Positions 26,519 to 35,704 of a stretch of DNA of 47,089 bases are shown here, in pieces (position 1 is the stretch's first letter; every line of letters starts with the position of its first letter). The position numbers were made by a program, and so were the translations under genes. This DNA is from a virus. A model generated the notes under the pieces. It saw only the letters and a list, made by a program, of their open reading frames with translations, was not told the origin of the DNA and did not search any database. The stretch is from positions 1-47,089 of IMG/VR virus record IMGVR_UViG_3300030329_005851. One strand, 5' to 3'.

Positions 26519-27525
26519 CACTTATCCTTTTTTTCGGCTTTCTTGTCTTCCTTAATGTCTTTCTTTAGGTCCTTGATTTGTTTCTTGTCATCCTTAACGG
26601 CGTCCTTCTCATGCTCTTTCTTTTCTTTTTTATCATCTTTCTTGAGTTCGTCCTCGTCGGTCTTCTCCCAGGGTTTTCCTGCCTTACTGTATTTAATTTT
26701 ATCCTCTTTATCGAACTCCTGATCCTTCTTGAGGTCATGCACTTCAACCGACTTCTTGACCGAAGGCTTTCCCTTCTTGAGTTTGTTAATCTTAGATTGA
26801 TCATCCTTAACTGCATCCTTTTCGTGTTCTACCTTTTCTTTTTTAGAATCGCGGTCCAGCTCCTTCTTGTCGATTTTTTCCCACTGCTTTTTGGTTTTTG
26901 CCGCCAGTTGGCCAATATCCGCCTTTAGGTAAGAGGAGTAATCTTTTTCGGCAGCCTCCGTGTCATAGTAGGGCTTGCCATCTACTTTTGGGTCCAACCA
27001 ATATCTTTTGCCAAGATGAGAGTGTTTTAAGTTTTCTTCTATTTGTTTTTGTTCCTCGGGGGTATACTTAAGAAAATCCGTCCCACGTTGAAAGGGAACC
27101 AAGTCAGCTTTTTGCTTCTTTTCTTCGGCTATGGCCGCATTTGCTTCTTCCTCGCAGGGACAGTCTGAAGATGAAAGAGTGGTCTGGGGGGTCGTGATTA
27201 CAGTACCTGGTTGACCTCCTGGTTGACTATTAGCCATTGGGGGAATGCCGAGGGCAGGATAACCTTTCTTTAGATTACCTTCTTGATGCTCCAGTTCGTC
27301 TTCTTTCATCTTTTCTAAAAACGCAGCGCAGGCGCCCGCAGCTTTGACAGAGGACATTCCTGCCGTATCAGTTAAATACTCCGCATGAGACATGCACTGA
27401 GCATAGGTACTAGGGTAGCCTAGATATTTATTGGCGTCTGCCTTTTTTAACTCGACTTCGGCACCACGGCCATCAGCACGAAACTCTATTTTTAAGGGTT
27501 TATCAGTAGGATTTTCTTTTTTCAT
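26518..27525 (-). CDS. Highly charged Lys/Asp/Glu-rich protein with internal repeat
   Basis: 335 aa from ATG at 27525; a GTG three codons upstream is possible. After an ordinary N-terminal 120 residues (with QCMSHAEYLTDTAGMSSVKA, a small conserved-looking segment), a middle part has YTPEEQKQIEENLKHSH. The C-terminal 130 residues are almost all Lys, Asp and Glu, with a unit around EHEKDAVKDD occurring twice. This suggests a disordered or coiled scaffold- or DNA-associated tail. Lies between portal and protease genes. Confidence 0.6.
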   Translation of the reverse strand: MKKENPTDKPLKIEFRADGRGAEVELKKADANKYLGYPSTYAQCMSHAEYLTDTAGMSSVKAAGACAAFLEKMKEDELEHQEGNLKKGYPALGIPPMANSQPGGQPGTVITTPQTTLSSSDCPCEEEANAAIAEEKKQKADLVPFQRGTDFLKYTPEEQKQIEENLKHSHLGKRYWLDPKVDGKPYYDTEAAEKDYSSYLKADIGQLAAKTKKQWEKIDKKELDRDSKKEKVEHEKDAVKDDQSKINKLKKGKPSVKKSVEVHDLKKDQEFDKEDKIKYSKAGKPWEKTDEDELKKDDKKEKKEHEKDAVKDDKKQIKDLKKDIKEDKKAEKKDK

Positions 27526-27563
27526 AGTTGACACTTAAAGGTTCAACTAATTGTTACACCTAC

Positions 27564-29747
27564 CTATTCCGCTTGAGAATCTTTTTTGCTATGATACAGA
27601 AGTGCGGCGGGATATAAATCCAACTCATGCTCTGAAGCAATTTCCATTACATCATCCAGCGTAGTAAGCTTTTCAATTTTATCTATATTCTTAACGCAGG
27701 CTCTCACCTCATCCTCCCAGTTGTCCCTGTTTACTGAAACGACTACGGATTTGCATAAGTCCTGAGCAAGTTCTTTTTTCTGTGCGGACATTCTTTTTAT
27801 CTTGTAATGTTTCTTCAACTCGGCGACTGCTAAGTTATTTAATTCCTCCGTAGCATAAACCACATCTTGAATTCCTTTGCGGGAATATAATTCCGCAACA
27901 CTCCCGTAGGCCCCCTTATCCCCTGTACTATCAGCGCCTGCAGGGCGCCCAACTTCTTTTTTCGGGGGTCGTTGAGAATTAGGCCGCACGGTCTTCACAG
28001 TATCTTTAGGGCCTTTTTTGGTAGGTGTAGGAGTAGTTTTTTCTTTAGGGGTGGGGGTAGTGATTTGTCCTCCTGCAGCATCCTTTTGGCTATCGGATCC
28101 TTCTCCATCCACATCCATAACAGGAACGCCTCCCACTAAGGGATTATAATAACCCTTTTCCCTTTCTTTGGTAAACCTATCTTGAGCGCCAGTAAGTTCA
28201 GTAGGTGGCGGATAGATTCCAGTCTTAATAGCATTAATACCTTGCTCGGGAGTAAGTATCCCTAATTCCATTAACCTGACAACAACCCTGTTTAATTGTA
28301 CTTCGTCCTTTAGGTCAATAGTTTCAAATTCAGCAATAGGATACTTGCGGAAACCCATGGCCTGGCAGACTAATTTAATTTGGGGATTTAAAAAGTTATT
28401 CAGAAAGGCTCGTCGCGACTCCTGCAGCCTATCTAAAAAGATTTGAGCCTTAACCTGGGTATTGTTATATTTTTCTGAACCGACCACTACATTTTGCAGG
28501 GCCTCCTTGATGTCCTCATTAACTACTTTATATTTTTCGGGACCCAATACCTTGTCGAGCTCAGGAATAACAAATTCCGCCTTTGTGGTATAGTCACTGA
28601 CCAATACGCGCCCTATGCTTTCGTTTTTAAATAGGTTTTGCATTGCATTAAGGTTGAGAGGATTAACTCCCCCCTTATCTGGAGCAGCGCCCATCGTGAT
28701 CAGGAGTATAACATTTTCGACTGTTCTGCAAATGGCTTGATCCATCTTCTTCAGCTCCATCTTCCAATTTAAGTCATCTAGAATAGGAAAACCAAAAGGA
28801 ATGGCAAAAGGCTCATAATCCTGTTTTTTATAAAAGGTATAAATTAATCTATTGGGATCTAGATCCACTAATACCCCATCTTGCGTCCACTCCCTGTTTT
28901 TAATCTTATCCTTTGTCTCAGGAGCTAACGATTCATAAATTGCTTCGTCTTCTGGCGTCTTGGGATCTCTTAGGGACTCTAACTCATATTCAGAAAGTAT
29001 TTTTTGATAATTGACGAAATTAAAACTTAAAGCCCTCCTTACCGCAATTTGATATGGATTTATCATAATATACTTTAAGGGAATCTTGCCCTTATCGATC
29101 TGGTAATGAGTTCGGCGCTTTAATGGATTTCCTTGGGGTATAGGCCCCACTCCTGTCCAGTCTGCACCAAACAAGGTGCTCATCTTGTGAAAGTCTTTCT
29201 TTTTAAATTTTCCGTCCAGTCTATAAATAAAGCAGTTTCCACTCCTATAATATTCCCGAAAGAATTGATCCTTTAAGTCCCATAAATTAATTTTCTGAAA
29301 CCACTTATCCAAAAAGACCCTAGCTTTTTCGGTGCCACCGTGGAGATATAAATCCGTATTTGAGAATTCAGCCATAATGTCTATGGCATTTCTAAAGATA
29401 GCTATATTGGCATAAGCCTTTTGGCAGAGGCGAATTGTGGCCCTGATGTCTATGCCGCTGTTGCCAGTATAATTAAAGGGCAGTATCCCCTCTTCAATAT
29501 TAGCAAACCTATCCATCCTCCGCCCCGTAGCGGCCGCGTTTTGCCTATAACCTGTACTGGAGCCACCCCCTACTTCTTTTCGACTATATGACTTCATGGC
29601 CTCTGAGGTATAATACGGAGCACCTGCAAAATCAGGCTCCCACGTTTCATTACCCTGACTAAAAACTTCATTCAAGGGTTTCTCGTGAGCCTTTGATTCA
29701 AACTTTTTCCAGTAATCCGATCTTTTAGTATACTTGCGCTTTGCCAT
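27564..29747 (-). CDS. Portal protein
   Basis: 727 aa from ATG at 29747 (MAKRKYTKRSDYW); the frame extends nine codons further up. Contains the expected portal architecture: an early helical part (IRLCQKAYANIAIFRNAIDIMAEF region), a wing of mixed structure, and the later pair of long helices around TVENVILLITMG and ALQNVVVGSEKYNNTQVKAQ. The C-terminus has a Pro/Thr/Lys-rich linker (TPTPKEKTTPTPTKK) and an extra helical domain. Forms the dodecameric DNA channel at the capsid vertex. Location after terminase agrees. Confidence 0.8.
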   Translation of the reverse strand: MAKRKYTKRSDYWKKFESKAHEKPLNEVFSQGNETWEPDFAGAPYYTSEAMKSYSRKEVGGGSSTGYRQNAAATGRRMDRFANIEEGILPFNYTGNSGIDIRATIRLCQKAYANIAIFRNAIDIMAEFSNTDLYLHGGTEKARVFLDKWFQKINLWDLKDQFFREYYRSGNCFIYRLDGKFKKKDFHKMSTLFGADWTGVGPIPQGNPLKRRTHYQIDKGKIPLKYIMINPYQIAVRRALSFNFVNYQKILSEYELESLRDPKTPEDEAIYESLAPETKDKIKNREWTQDGVLVDLDPNRLIYTFYKKQDYEPFAIPFGFPILDDLNWKMELKKMDQAICRTVENVILLITMGAAPDKGGVNPLNLNAMQNLFKNESIGRVLVSDYTTKAEFVIPELDKVLGPEKYKVVNEDIKEALQNVVVGSEKYNNTQVKAQIFLDRLQESRRAFLNNFLNPQIKLVCQAMGFRKYPIAEFETIDLKDEVQLNRVVVRLMELGILTPEQGINAIKTGIYPPPTELTGAQDRFTKEREKGYYNPLVGGVPVMDVDGEGSDSQKDAAGGQITTPTPKEKTTPTPTKKGPKDTVKTVRPNSQRPPKKEVGRPAGADSTGDKGAYGSVAELYSRKGIQDVVYATEELNNLAVAELKKHYKIKRMSAQKKELAQDLCKSVVVSVNRDNWEDEVRACVKNIDKIEKLTTLDDVMEIASEHELDLYPAALLYHSKKDSQAE

Positions 29748-29814
29748 GTCAGATATTACACGCAACATCTGCAAAAGTCCATCAAAAGTTAAAAGTTAAC
29801 TTTAAAGACTTTTA

Positions 29815-30441
29815 TTAATAGGGAATTACATCCTGCTCCCAAGGTCGCGGAGATCCGTGAAAGATAATAATCTTATGCTTATCCTCATCGTATAGCTTTC
29901 CCGAGCTTATACCTTCCCTAAAGGAAACAATGGCTGAAGAGAAATCCTGCCACATGCCGTATTCCCTTATTACCTCCATTATATAGTCTTGATCGCTGCG
30001 CAGTCTATGCATGGGTCTGAGGAAAGCGGGGATCGCCCTGCAATCCTCCTTAAACGAGTTATAAATATATGAGGCATCACCGCTCCAGTACAAAAGAGAA
30101 GACTGTAGCCATCCCTCTTTTCTGCTCCTCTCATAGTCGATAAGATCCCCCAGGATAACGAAGTCCTCTTTTTTAATTTTCTTAATAATCTGATTAATGT
30201 TCCCCGTTATTATAGTATCCAGGTCCAGAAACAATAAAGGCCCCCTAATCTTAAACAACTCCATCTTGGACCACCAACCAGGCCAATCATCGACTAAAGG
30301 GATATCATAACTTTCCTCGACTGTATCAGTGAAGCAAATAAAGTTCTCATGGGGAACATAATTCTCTACCATGGTTTTTATTTTCTCTACGTGAGAGCGA
30401 TTATAGTCGCCCCCCGATTTTAATACTACAGCCACCTTCAT
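29815..30441 (-). CDS. GT-A type glycosyltransferase
   Basis: 208 aa. Begins MKVAVVLKSGGDY and carries LLFLDLDTIITG, the DxD motif (residues 73-75) that binds nucleotide-sugar and metal in GT-A enzymes such as family 8. WSKMELF before it and IIFHGSPRPWE near the end fit that fold. The start overlaps the stop of the upstream gene (TAATG). Its place between terminase and portal, next to another sugar-enzyme-like gene, suggests glycosylation of a virion component or modification of host glycans. Target unknown. Confidence 0.7.
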   Translation of the reverse strand: MKVAVVLKSGGDYNRSHVEKIKTMVENYVPHENFICFTDTVEESYDIPLVDDWPGWWSKMELFKIRGPLLFLDLDTIITGNINQIIKKIKKEDFVILGDLIDYERSRKEGWLQSSLLYWSGDASYIYNSFKEDCRAIPAFLRPMHRLRSDQDYIMEVIREYGMWQDFSSAIVSFREGISSGKLYDEDKHKIIIFHGSPRPWEQDVIPY

Positions 30442-31145
30442 TACAAATTTGCGGCGGGTAAATATTCCATAAATTCATTAATGGGAGAATTTGGGGTGCA
30501 GGAAACTAATTCAAACCCATTATACTTAACTATATCTTTAAGGAGAGACAGTGCATTAGCTATAGCATTTTCTTGCGCCTCTATGTCGTATTCCTCTTTA
30601 TTGTATTTTGGACCCGCTGCAGAGAGCTTATTACTTCCCCCCATATCACACCCAACCAAATATATCTTTCCAATGCCCATCCACTTCAATATGCTCATTG
30701 CCACAGAGAAGGTACATCCTTCATATAAAAAATCCATATAAGGCCGATTTGAGGCCAACCCTTGTAGTTCTGAGGGGCTTAACTTTATTAGGTCTGTAGC
30801 GCGCATTACATTAAAAAAATGCATACCCGCCACTTCCTTGATCGGTTGCCCCTCATACCCCTCCCTCTCCCATGCAGAGTTATAGAATTTATCAAAAGAA
30901 GTGTGCCACAAACTATCGGCAAACGCCTCGGGCTCATCGAATCCAATCCATATGTCAGGTTTTATTTTTAAAAAAGCATTATTAAGTCCCACGATTAATT
31001 TTTTAGATTGCTGGATTTTATCTAATGGCGACTTTTCCAGGGAGGGGCCCGTACAGCATAATATAGCCTCTTGTCCTCGTCGTGAGTTGTAAAAGGTAAC
31101 ATCCCCAAAAGACTGGGTGGGAGAATGCCACTTTCGTAACCCCAT
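30441..31145 (-). CDS. DUF115/sialyltransferase-like Rossmann enzyme
   Basis: 234 aa from ATG at 31145, one base after the terminase stop; the frame extends 15 codons into terminase. N-terminal AILCCTGPSLEKSP matches the G-x-GPSL nucleotide-binding loop of the DUF115 and CST-type sialyltransferase families, and IYLVGCDMGG near residue 180 matches their second conserved strand. Probably acts with the adjoining GT-A enzyme on a carbohydrate. The exact reaction cannot be assigned. Confidence 0.6.
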   Translation of the reverse strand: MGLRKWHSPTQSFGDVTFYNSRRGQEAILCCTGPSLEKSPLDKIQQSKKLIVGLNNAFLKIKPDIWIGFDEPEAFADSLWHTSFDKFYNSAWEREGYEGQPIKEVAGMHFFNVMRATDLIKLSPSELQGLASNRPYMDFLYEGCTFSVAMSILKWMGIGKIYLVGCDMGGSNKLSAAGPKYNKEEYDIEAQENAIANALSLLKDIVKYNGFELVSCTPNSPINEFMEYLPAANL

Positions 31146-31146
31146 A

Positions 31147-33024
31147 CTACTTAATAAACATGGGGGTAAAGGTTGACTGAACCTCTTCAATGTTTGCGTT
31201 CATCATGTCATAATAAACCTTTATCATCCAATTTCCAAGCACGAGTGCGGAATAAGAGTCCTTGCGTGTCTTATCGGGGCCAGTCTGCCTTTTAAGCATT
31301 TGAGGTAGGTCAAATGTTTGATGCCCCTGGGGGGACGTTGTAATCTGGACAAGAGCGCATTCTGTTTTAGTAAGATTAATCATGTCATACTGATGCTCCA
31401 CAAAATCAATCATCATGGCCTGATTCGAGGACTTTCCCAGTGCCTCCGCCCCATTATCAAACTTTAAGGATTTTATGGGAATTTTTTTATTAATTTGTTG
31501 GTGGTAGGTATCACCCAATGCTCTCCCTCCGAACCATATTCTTCGGTGGTCAAAATTAGCCTGGAGCAACTCATTCGCCAACCTTATCCAGCCACTAGTG
31601 GGTTTTTGGAGGAGGCAGATTTTTTTGGTATCTAGATTGTATTCTAATTTCCCCGTCTTAATGGAGTCGTTGTAATTTACGGGATTAGAGAAATCTGTCT
31701 CCAGTTGGCCGAATTGAATCTTTTCTTTTTTAAATACGTCGCTTTCATTTACTGCGTTCAAAAATTGCACCCCACCCATATAATCTCCAATAATGGCAAC
31801 GATATTAAAGCTATGCCATAAATAATGAAAGTAAGCAATATGATCTTTTAGCTTGGCCCCAGAAAGAGCGTAACTATGGACTACGGTTCCCCACTTGTTA
31901 CCATCGTCTAATTTTAACACCTGAATAGCAAAATCGTCAGAGCTTTCACTTTCGGCCCAGCTAGGGTCAAAAGCTAAAATATATTTTGCACCAGGAGCAC
32001 CCTTTACTTCTATCGAGGGATTTTCCCCGTCATCCACGGTGCATCGCGCCATAGTAGACACCTTGAAGTAGCCGCTACTATCGTCGGTAAACATAGCCCC
32101 AAACTCCCGATCATATTGGCTTTGGCTCATGGAGGCCCTAGCTTGATCGATAAGGTTTTGATCATACAACATTTTTGGAGCCATATCGTAACTAAAATGC
32201 ATTATGACCCTGTGCGCATCACTTGCCTTTCGGTCCTCCTGTCCATGGAGAATTAAATTCTCAAAGTTCTGATAAACCTTATATAAATACTCAAACTTAT
32301 AGCTGGCAGACGACAAGGCAATCAATTTATTATTAGGCCATACATATTTATCCTCTGGCCTCATCTTCCCTTGTGCGATTAGCTTATTCTCTGCTTGATC
32401 TAGATCCTCCCTTTGGGTGGGGTTTTCTACAACAGACAGGAAGGGAATTATAACCTCATTATAAATTCTTTCGGGCATTAGCAAAAACTCGTCAATAATA
32501 ATTCTTTGAAACCTAAATCCCCGCAACTTTTCACCATCACCCAGCGGGAGCGCATGAATTTTAGATCTTCCAATTTCCATAGTCCACTGATCGTTAGTCT
32601 TCGATGTTTTGTTAATGCATTGCGCCAAAAATCTTGCGCCAGGCTTATTGGCAATATCTTCGATTTTTTTAAAGATTAATTTAGACTGCCTAAAAGATTT
32701 ACTCAGAATTCCCGTTTCTACCCCTTGATTTAAAATAGCGTCCAAAAATGCGTATATACCCGTGGTGAAACTTTTACTCATTCCTCGAGACCAAATCCCT
32801 AAAAAATAATCCGTCTCAAACATAGCTTTTACAGCCATATGTTGAAATGGAAATAATTTCACCCCACTCAAGAGGTCTGTGGAAAAAGTGATATTCTCCC
32901 TAAGAAATTCATACAGCAAAAGCTTAGCTTCTTCTTCCTTTATGAAACCCTTCTGGTTTAATAGGAATTGATTGAAATCCTCAGGCCTGGCCCGTGAATT
33001 CTGTATGCCTGTATCCCAGCTCAT
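31147..33024 (-). CDS. terL: Terminase large subunit
   Basis: 625 aa. ATPase: Walker A variant WSRGMSKSFT (residues 79-87) and Walker B RIIIDEF (about 174-180). C-terminal RNase H-like nuclease: ILAFDPSW (Asp 353) and AIIGDYMGG (Asp 413), plus a later Asp. Motor that cuts and packages phage DNA through the portal. ATGA overlap with the ERCC4-like nuclease gene upstream, and immediately followed by the sugar-enzyme pair. Confidence 0.95.
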   Translation of the reverse strand: MSWDTGIQNSRARPEDFNQFLLNQKGFIKEEEAKLLLYEFLRENITFSTDLLSGVKLFPFQHMAVKAMFETDYFLGIWSRGMSKSFTTGIYAFLDAILNQGVETGILSKSFRQSKLIFKKIEDIANKPGARFLAQCINKTSKTNDQWTMEIGRSKIHALPLGDGEKLRGFRFQRIIIDEFLLMPERIYNEVIIPFLSVVENPTQREDLDQAENKLIAQGKMRPEDKYVWPNNKLIALSSASYKFEYLYKVYQNFENLILHGQEDRKASDAHRVIMHFSYDMAPKMLYDQNLIDQARASMSQSQYDREFGAMFTDDSSGYFKVSTMARCTVDDGENPSIEVKGAPGAKYILAFDPSWAESESSDDFAIQVLKLDDGNKWGTVVHSYALSGAKLKDHIAYFHYLWHSFNIVAIIGDYMGGVQFLNAVNESDVFKKEKIQFGQLETDFSNPVNYNDSIKTGKLEYNLDTKKICLLQKPTSGWIRLANELLQANFDHRRIWFGGRALGDTYHQQINKKIPIKSLKFDNGAEALGKSSNQAMMIDFVEHQYDMINLTKTECALVQITTSPQGHQTFDLPQMLKRQTGPDKTRKDSYSALVLGNWMIKVYYDMMNANIEEVQSTFTPMFIK

Positions 33025-33938
33025 TTTTTATCTAAATAATACTGAATGTCTACATTCCAGAGGGGTTCCCCTATGGCCAGGAGCCTTGGAATGATTTTCT
33101 CAGAATTTCTTCTGTTGCCACTAAATACAAATTGACATGATCTGGCAAAGTCATGTGAAAGCACACGCATATTATGCCATATATATCTTAAATTAGAACG
33201 ATGGGGACAAAAGTTATTATTCTTCTTTATCTTAGGGATAGAAGACTCTACAACAATATACAAATAACTATTAAAATCCTTGGCTCTTTGTAATTCTCTG
33301 CGAAAGCGATCAAAGCCCGTGGAGAGGGTAGACTTAAAGTCGGTCTCGCTTTTGCGGTCAACATAGGTATGGGTATAGTCATCCCCTATGGATGTGTAAT
33401 CCCCGAAGTCTAATTTCATTTCTTGTGAGTTATTAAACTTTAACGGCTGTTGTTCTCGGGTATCTATGAATATTCCTATGTTTTCAAATTCTTCGACGGG
33501 AGCATAAAACTTCTTTATTACTCCTTTATTATATAATGGTTCCACTCCCACTTCTTCACAAGCGGCGCTATAAGACCCGTAGTGCTCCCTAAAAAGCTCT
33601 AACGGCGGCAACTTGTTCAAGAGTACCTCTAGGTGATTCGGGGCATATTTTAGCTCTTTTGTTTTTACTCTATGTTTTAGTTCTTTTAAGATATAAGCTT
33701 TAACCTCTTCTTTTGATGCTTGGTTGCACCACTTTAACATCTGCTGGTAGGTTGCAAAATCCTTTGCAAAATAATCCGCTTTATTTTTAAATGGTAACGG
33801 CTCTTTAGTTAAAAGATTATAACGCGGAAAATGTTTAGTATAATACTCGCCTAATGTCAGGGAATGCTTTTTTAAGTGAGCATGTAGTGAACGCTCCGAT
33901 TTAAATTCCTGACCGCACTCTTTGCACTTATAAGACAT
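33021..33938 (-). CDS. C2H2 zinc finger plus ERCC4-type nuclease
   Basis: 305 aa. Residues 5-25 form a C2H2 finger (Cys5, Cys8, His21, His25). Residues about 152-240 match the ERCC4/XPF nuclease core: FIDTREQQPL, KLDFGDYTS and YVDRKSETDF, the last being a variant of the V-ERK-xxx-D active site with Asp for Glu. A FDRFRRELQRA helix and IVVESS strand follow. Overlaps upstream and downstream genes. Lying directly before terL suggests a role in DNA branch resolution or end processing linked to packaging. Confidence 0.8.
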   Translation of the reverse strand: MSYKCKECGQEFKSERSLHAHLKKHSLTLGEYYTKHFPRYNLLTKEPLPFKNKADYFAKDFATYQQMLKWCNQASKEEVKAYILKELKHRVKTKELKYAPNHLEVLLNKLPPLELFREHYGSYSAACEEVGVEPLYNKGVIKKFYAPVEEFENIGIFIDTREQQPLKFNNSQEMKLDFGDYTSIGDDYTHTYVDRKSETDFKSTLSTGFDRFRRELQRAKDFNSYLYIVVESSIPKIKKNNNFCPHRSNLRYIWHNMRVLSHDFARSCQFVFSGNRRNSEKIIPRLLAIGEPLWNVDIQYYLDKK

Positions 33939-34977
33939 CGTCCTGGCCTATTCCTAACACTCTAGCTTTCCAATCAGGCATATCTTCTATTTTCCTTGCT
34001 TCTTTCCTTACCGCCTTCTTTTGGAGCTCCGCAATCTTAATCATAAGACCCCTCTCCTTCTCGTCTTGAAATAACTCTACCAAACTCAAGATGCTGGCAG
34101 TCTGCTGATGCCTATTGGCTATCCTTTTAGCCCTGTCCCCATTAAGCCTGTTAATTAAGGATTCTTGACGTTTTTCACACTGATTATATTCCTCACTCTT
34201 AGTCTTGAGTAGTTCCGCTAGTCGCACAGTCATTTCCTGTTGTCCTTCGGCATCATTAAAGAGTCGGTTTAGTTTTTCCATGTGATTGGAAATGTTTTTA
34301 AGATTAATGTAGTCTACGCATACATTAATGTAGAGATTGATTTCGTCGGGGGTTAAGTCAGGCTTGTCCCAAGTTGCCCGAACAAACTCTGCCTCAAATA
34401 GGTCTCTGTCCTGTTGGTTGGTATAGTTGTTTATTACAAAACTTAACCGAGGGGATTGTATATACGCCATTAACCGTTCTATGTTCTTTTTTTGTTGAAC
34501 GTTTAATTCGTCAGGGTGAATCTTCTTCCCTAACCATGTGTTTATTCTTTTAACCATCACTGGCAATGACCCACAGGGCTCCCATTGCTTGTTTAAGGCA
34601 CTATCCTCTGGTGCCACATTATCAGGCATCGCTTCTTTGATATAATCTGCAATGACTAAGGTTTCCTTGCTTAAAGGGCTGAGGTTTTTGTCTGGAAATA
34701 TAATTTGAGCAATTTGGAAGGCGTTCATTTGGTCATGAGCATATTCTTCCACAAACTCTTTTTGCTCAGGAGTTAATTCTACTTCTTTTACTTTTTCCAC
34801 CTTAGTGGTCTTGTAGTCTAGCTCTTGGCGAGTTAGATACTCCCTTACCGCCCTACCCTCTTTAGTTCTCCCATCTAGAGAGTTATCCATAAAGGTTGCC
34901 CTGGTGAGCTCTATCAAGTCAGGCATTTGAGAGAAATTCTCATCAATAAACTTTTGCTGGTCAGTAGTGAGGTCCAT
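33928..34977 (-). CDS. Protein with duplicated HTH-like repeats, candidate small terminase
   Basis: 349 aa. Residues 3-48 (LTTDQQKFIDENF ... LTRATFMDNSLDGRTKEG) and 67-112 (LTPEQKEFVEEYA ... IAQIIFPDKNLSPLSKET) are two copies of the same HTH-like unit. The C-terminal half is a long helical region. DNA-binding repeats plus helices two genes upstream of terL are compatible with a TerS-type recognition subunit, but it is larger than usual. It overlaps the sigma-like gene by 17 bp and the nuclease gene by 11 bp. Confidence 0.5.
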   Translation of the reverse strand: MDLTTDQQKFIDENFSQMPDLIELTRATFMDNSLDGRTKEGRAVREYLTRQELDYKTTKVEKVKEVELTPEQKEFVEEYAHDQMNAFQIAQIIFPDKNLSPLSKETLVIADYIKEAMPDNVAPEDSALNKQWEPCGSLPVMVKRINTWLGKKIHPDELNVQQKKNIERLMAYIQSPRLSFVINNYTNQQDRDLFEAEFVRATWDKPDLTPDEINLYINVCVDYINLKNISNHMEKLNRLFNDAEGQQEMTVRLAELLKTKSEEYNQCEKRQESLINRLNGDRAKRIANRHQQTASILSLVELFQDEKERGLMIKIAELQKKAVRKEARKIEDMPDWKARVLGIGQDDVL

Positions 34978-35704
34978 CAGTATGAAGGAAGATGTCTTTT
35001 GTATTTAAAATCTTTTCAGCTTTTTCCTTGAACATCTTTTTTAAATTTTTAATTTGCTTATAACCCGCCTTTCTCCCCTTTTCCGTAGTCTTGTAACCCA
35101 TTTGTCTTGCTACGTCCTCCTCTTCTAAATGTTCCACAAATAAAAGGTGGTATATAGTATACTGTCGCTCATTAAGCACCTTTTTCATCTCAATGTGTAA
35201 TTTACGCTCTGCTTCCTCAATGGGAACATCATCAGTAGGCTGCCTGAAAACCTCTTGAGAGTGATGCTCTAGGGTTAGCGCCATTTTAATATCGTACGCT
35301 GATTTTTTAGTTTTCTCCCATTTTTTATATAAGGGACAGCTACTATCCTGCGCCCCTGATTTGGTAAAACCACAAAGACCTGAAGATCCATCCTCTCCCC
35401 CACTTTGATTGAATGGGCAATTAACACATGGCTTTACAAAATTAGAATAGTTGTTCCTGAGGATGTTTTTAATTTGATTAGTAATAATTTTATTAATCCA
35501 TGGAGCCAGGGCGCGCTTTTGGTCCCAGAGGTCCCATTTTTTATGTATGTGTGCCCGAATAATTTGACATACGTCATCGTAATCCATCCACGTCAGGGAA
35601 TGCAAAAACCAAGTGCCTCGCCGCTTGACTAATTCCTCGTCTATTTGTCGCGAGCAGTCTTCGTAGGTAAGGGGGGTGGATTTACTTTCGTCTTTTTTCT
35701 CCAC
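34961..35704 (-). CDS. Sigma-70-family-like factor with Cys-cluster insertion
   Basis: 247 aa from GTG at 35704; the next Met is inside the domain. Residues about 38-85 (LTWMDYDDVCQIIRAHIHKK, then ALAPWINKIITNQIKNILRN) fit sigma region 2. A four-Cys cluster (93, 96, 111, 123) follows, and residues about 170-225 (LNERQYTIYHLLFVEHL, EEDVARQMGY) look like region 4 with an HTH. Likely directs host RNA polymerase to late promoters. Candidate targets are the GTGTATATA boxes. Confidence 0.7.
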   Translation of the reverse strand: MEKKDESKSTPLTYEDCSRQIDEELVKRRGTWFLHSLTWMDYDDVCQIIRAHIHKKWDLWDQKRALAPWINKIITNQIKNILRNNYSNFVKPCVNCPFNQSGGEDGSSGLCGFTKSGAQDSSCPLYKKWEKTKKSAYDIKMALTLEHHSQEVFRQPTDDVPIEEAERKLHIEMKKVLNERQYTIYHLLFVEHLEEEDVARQMGYKTTEKGRKAGYKQIKNLKKMFKEKAEKILNTKDIFLHTDGPHY

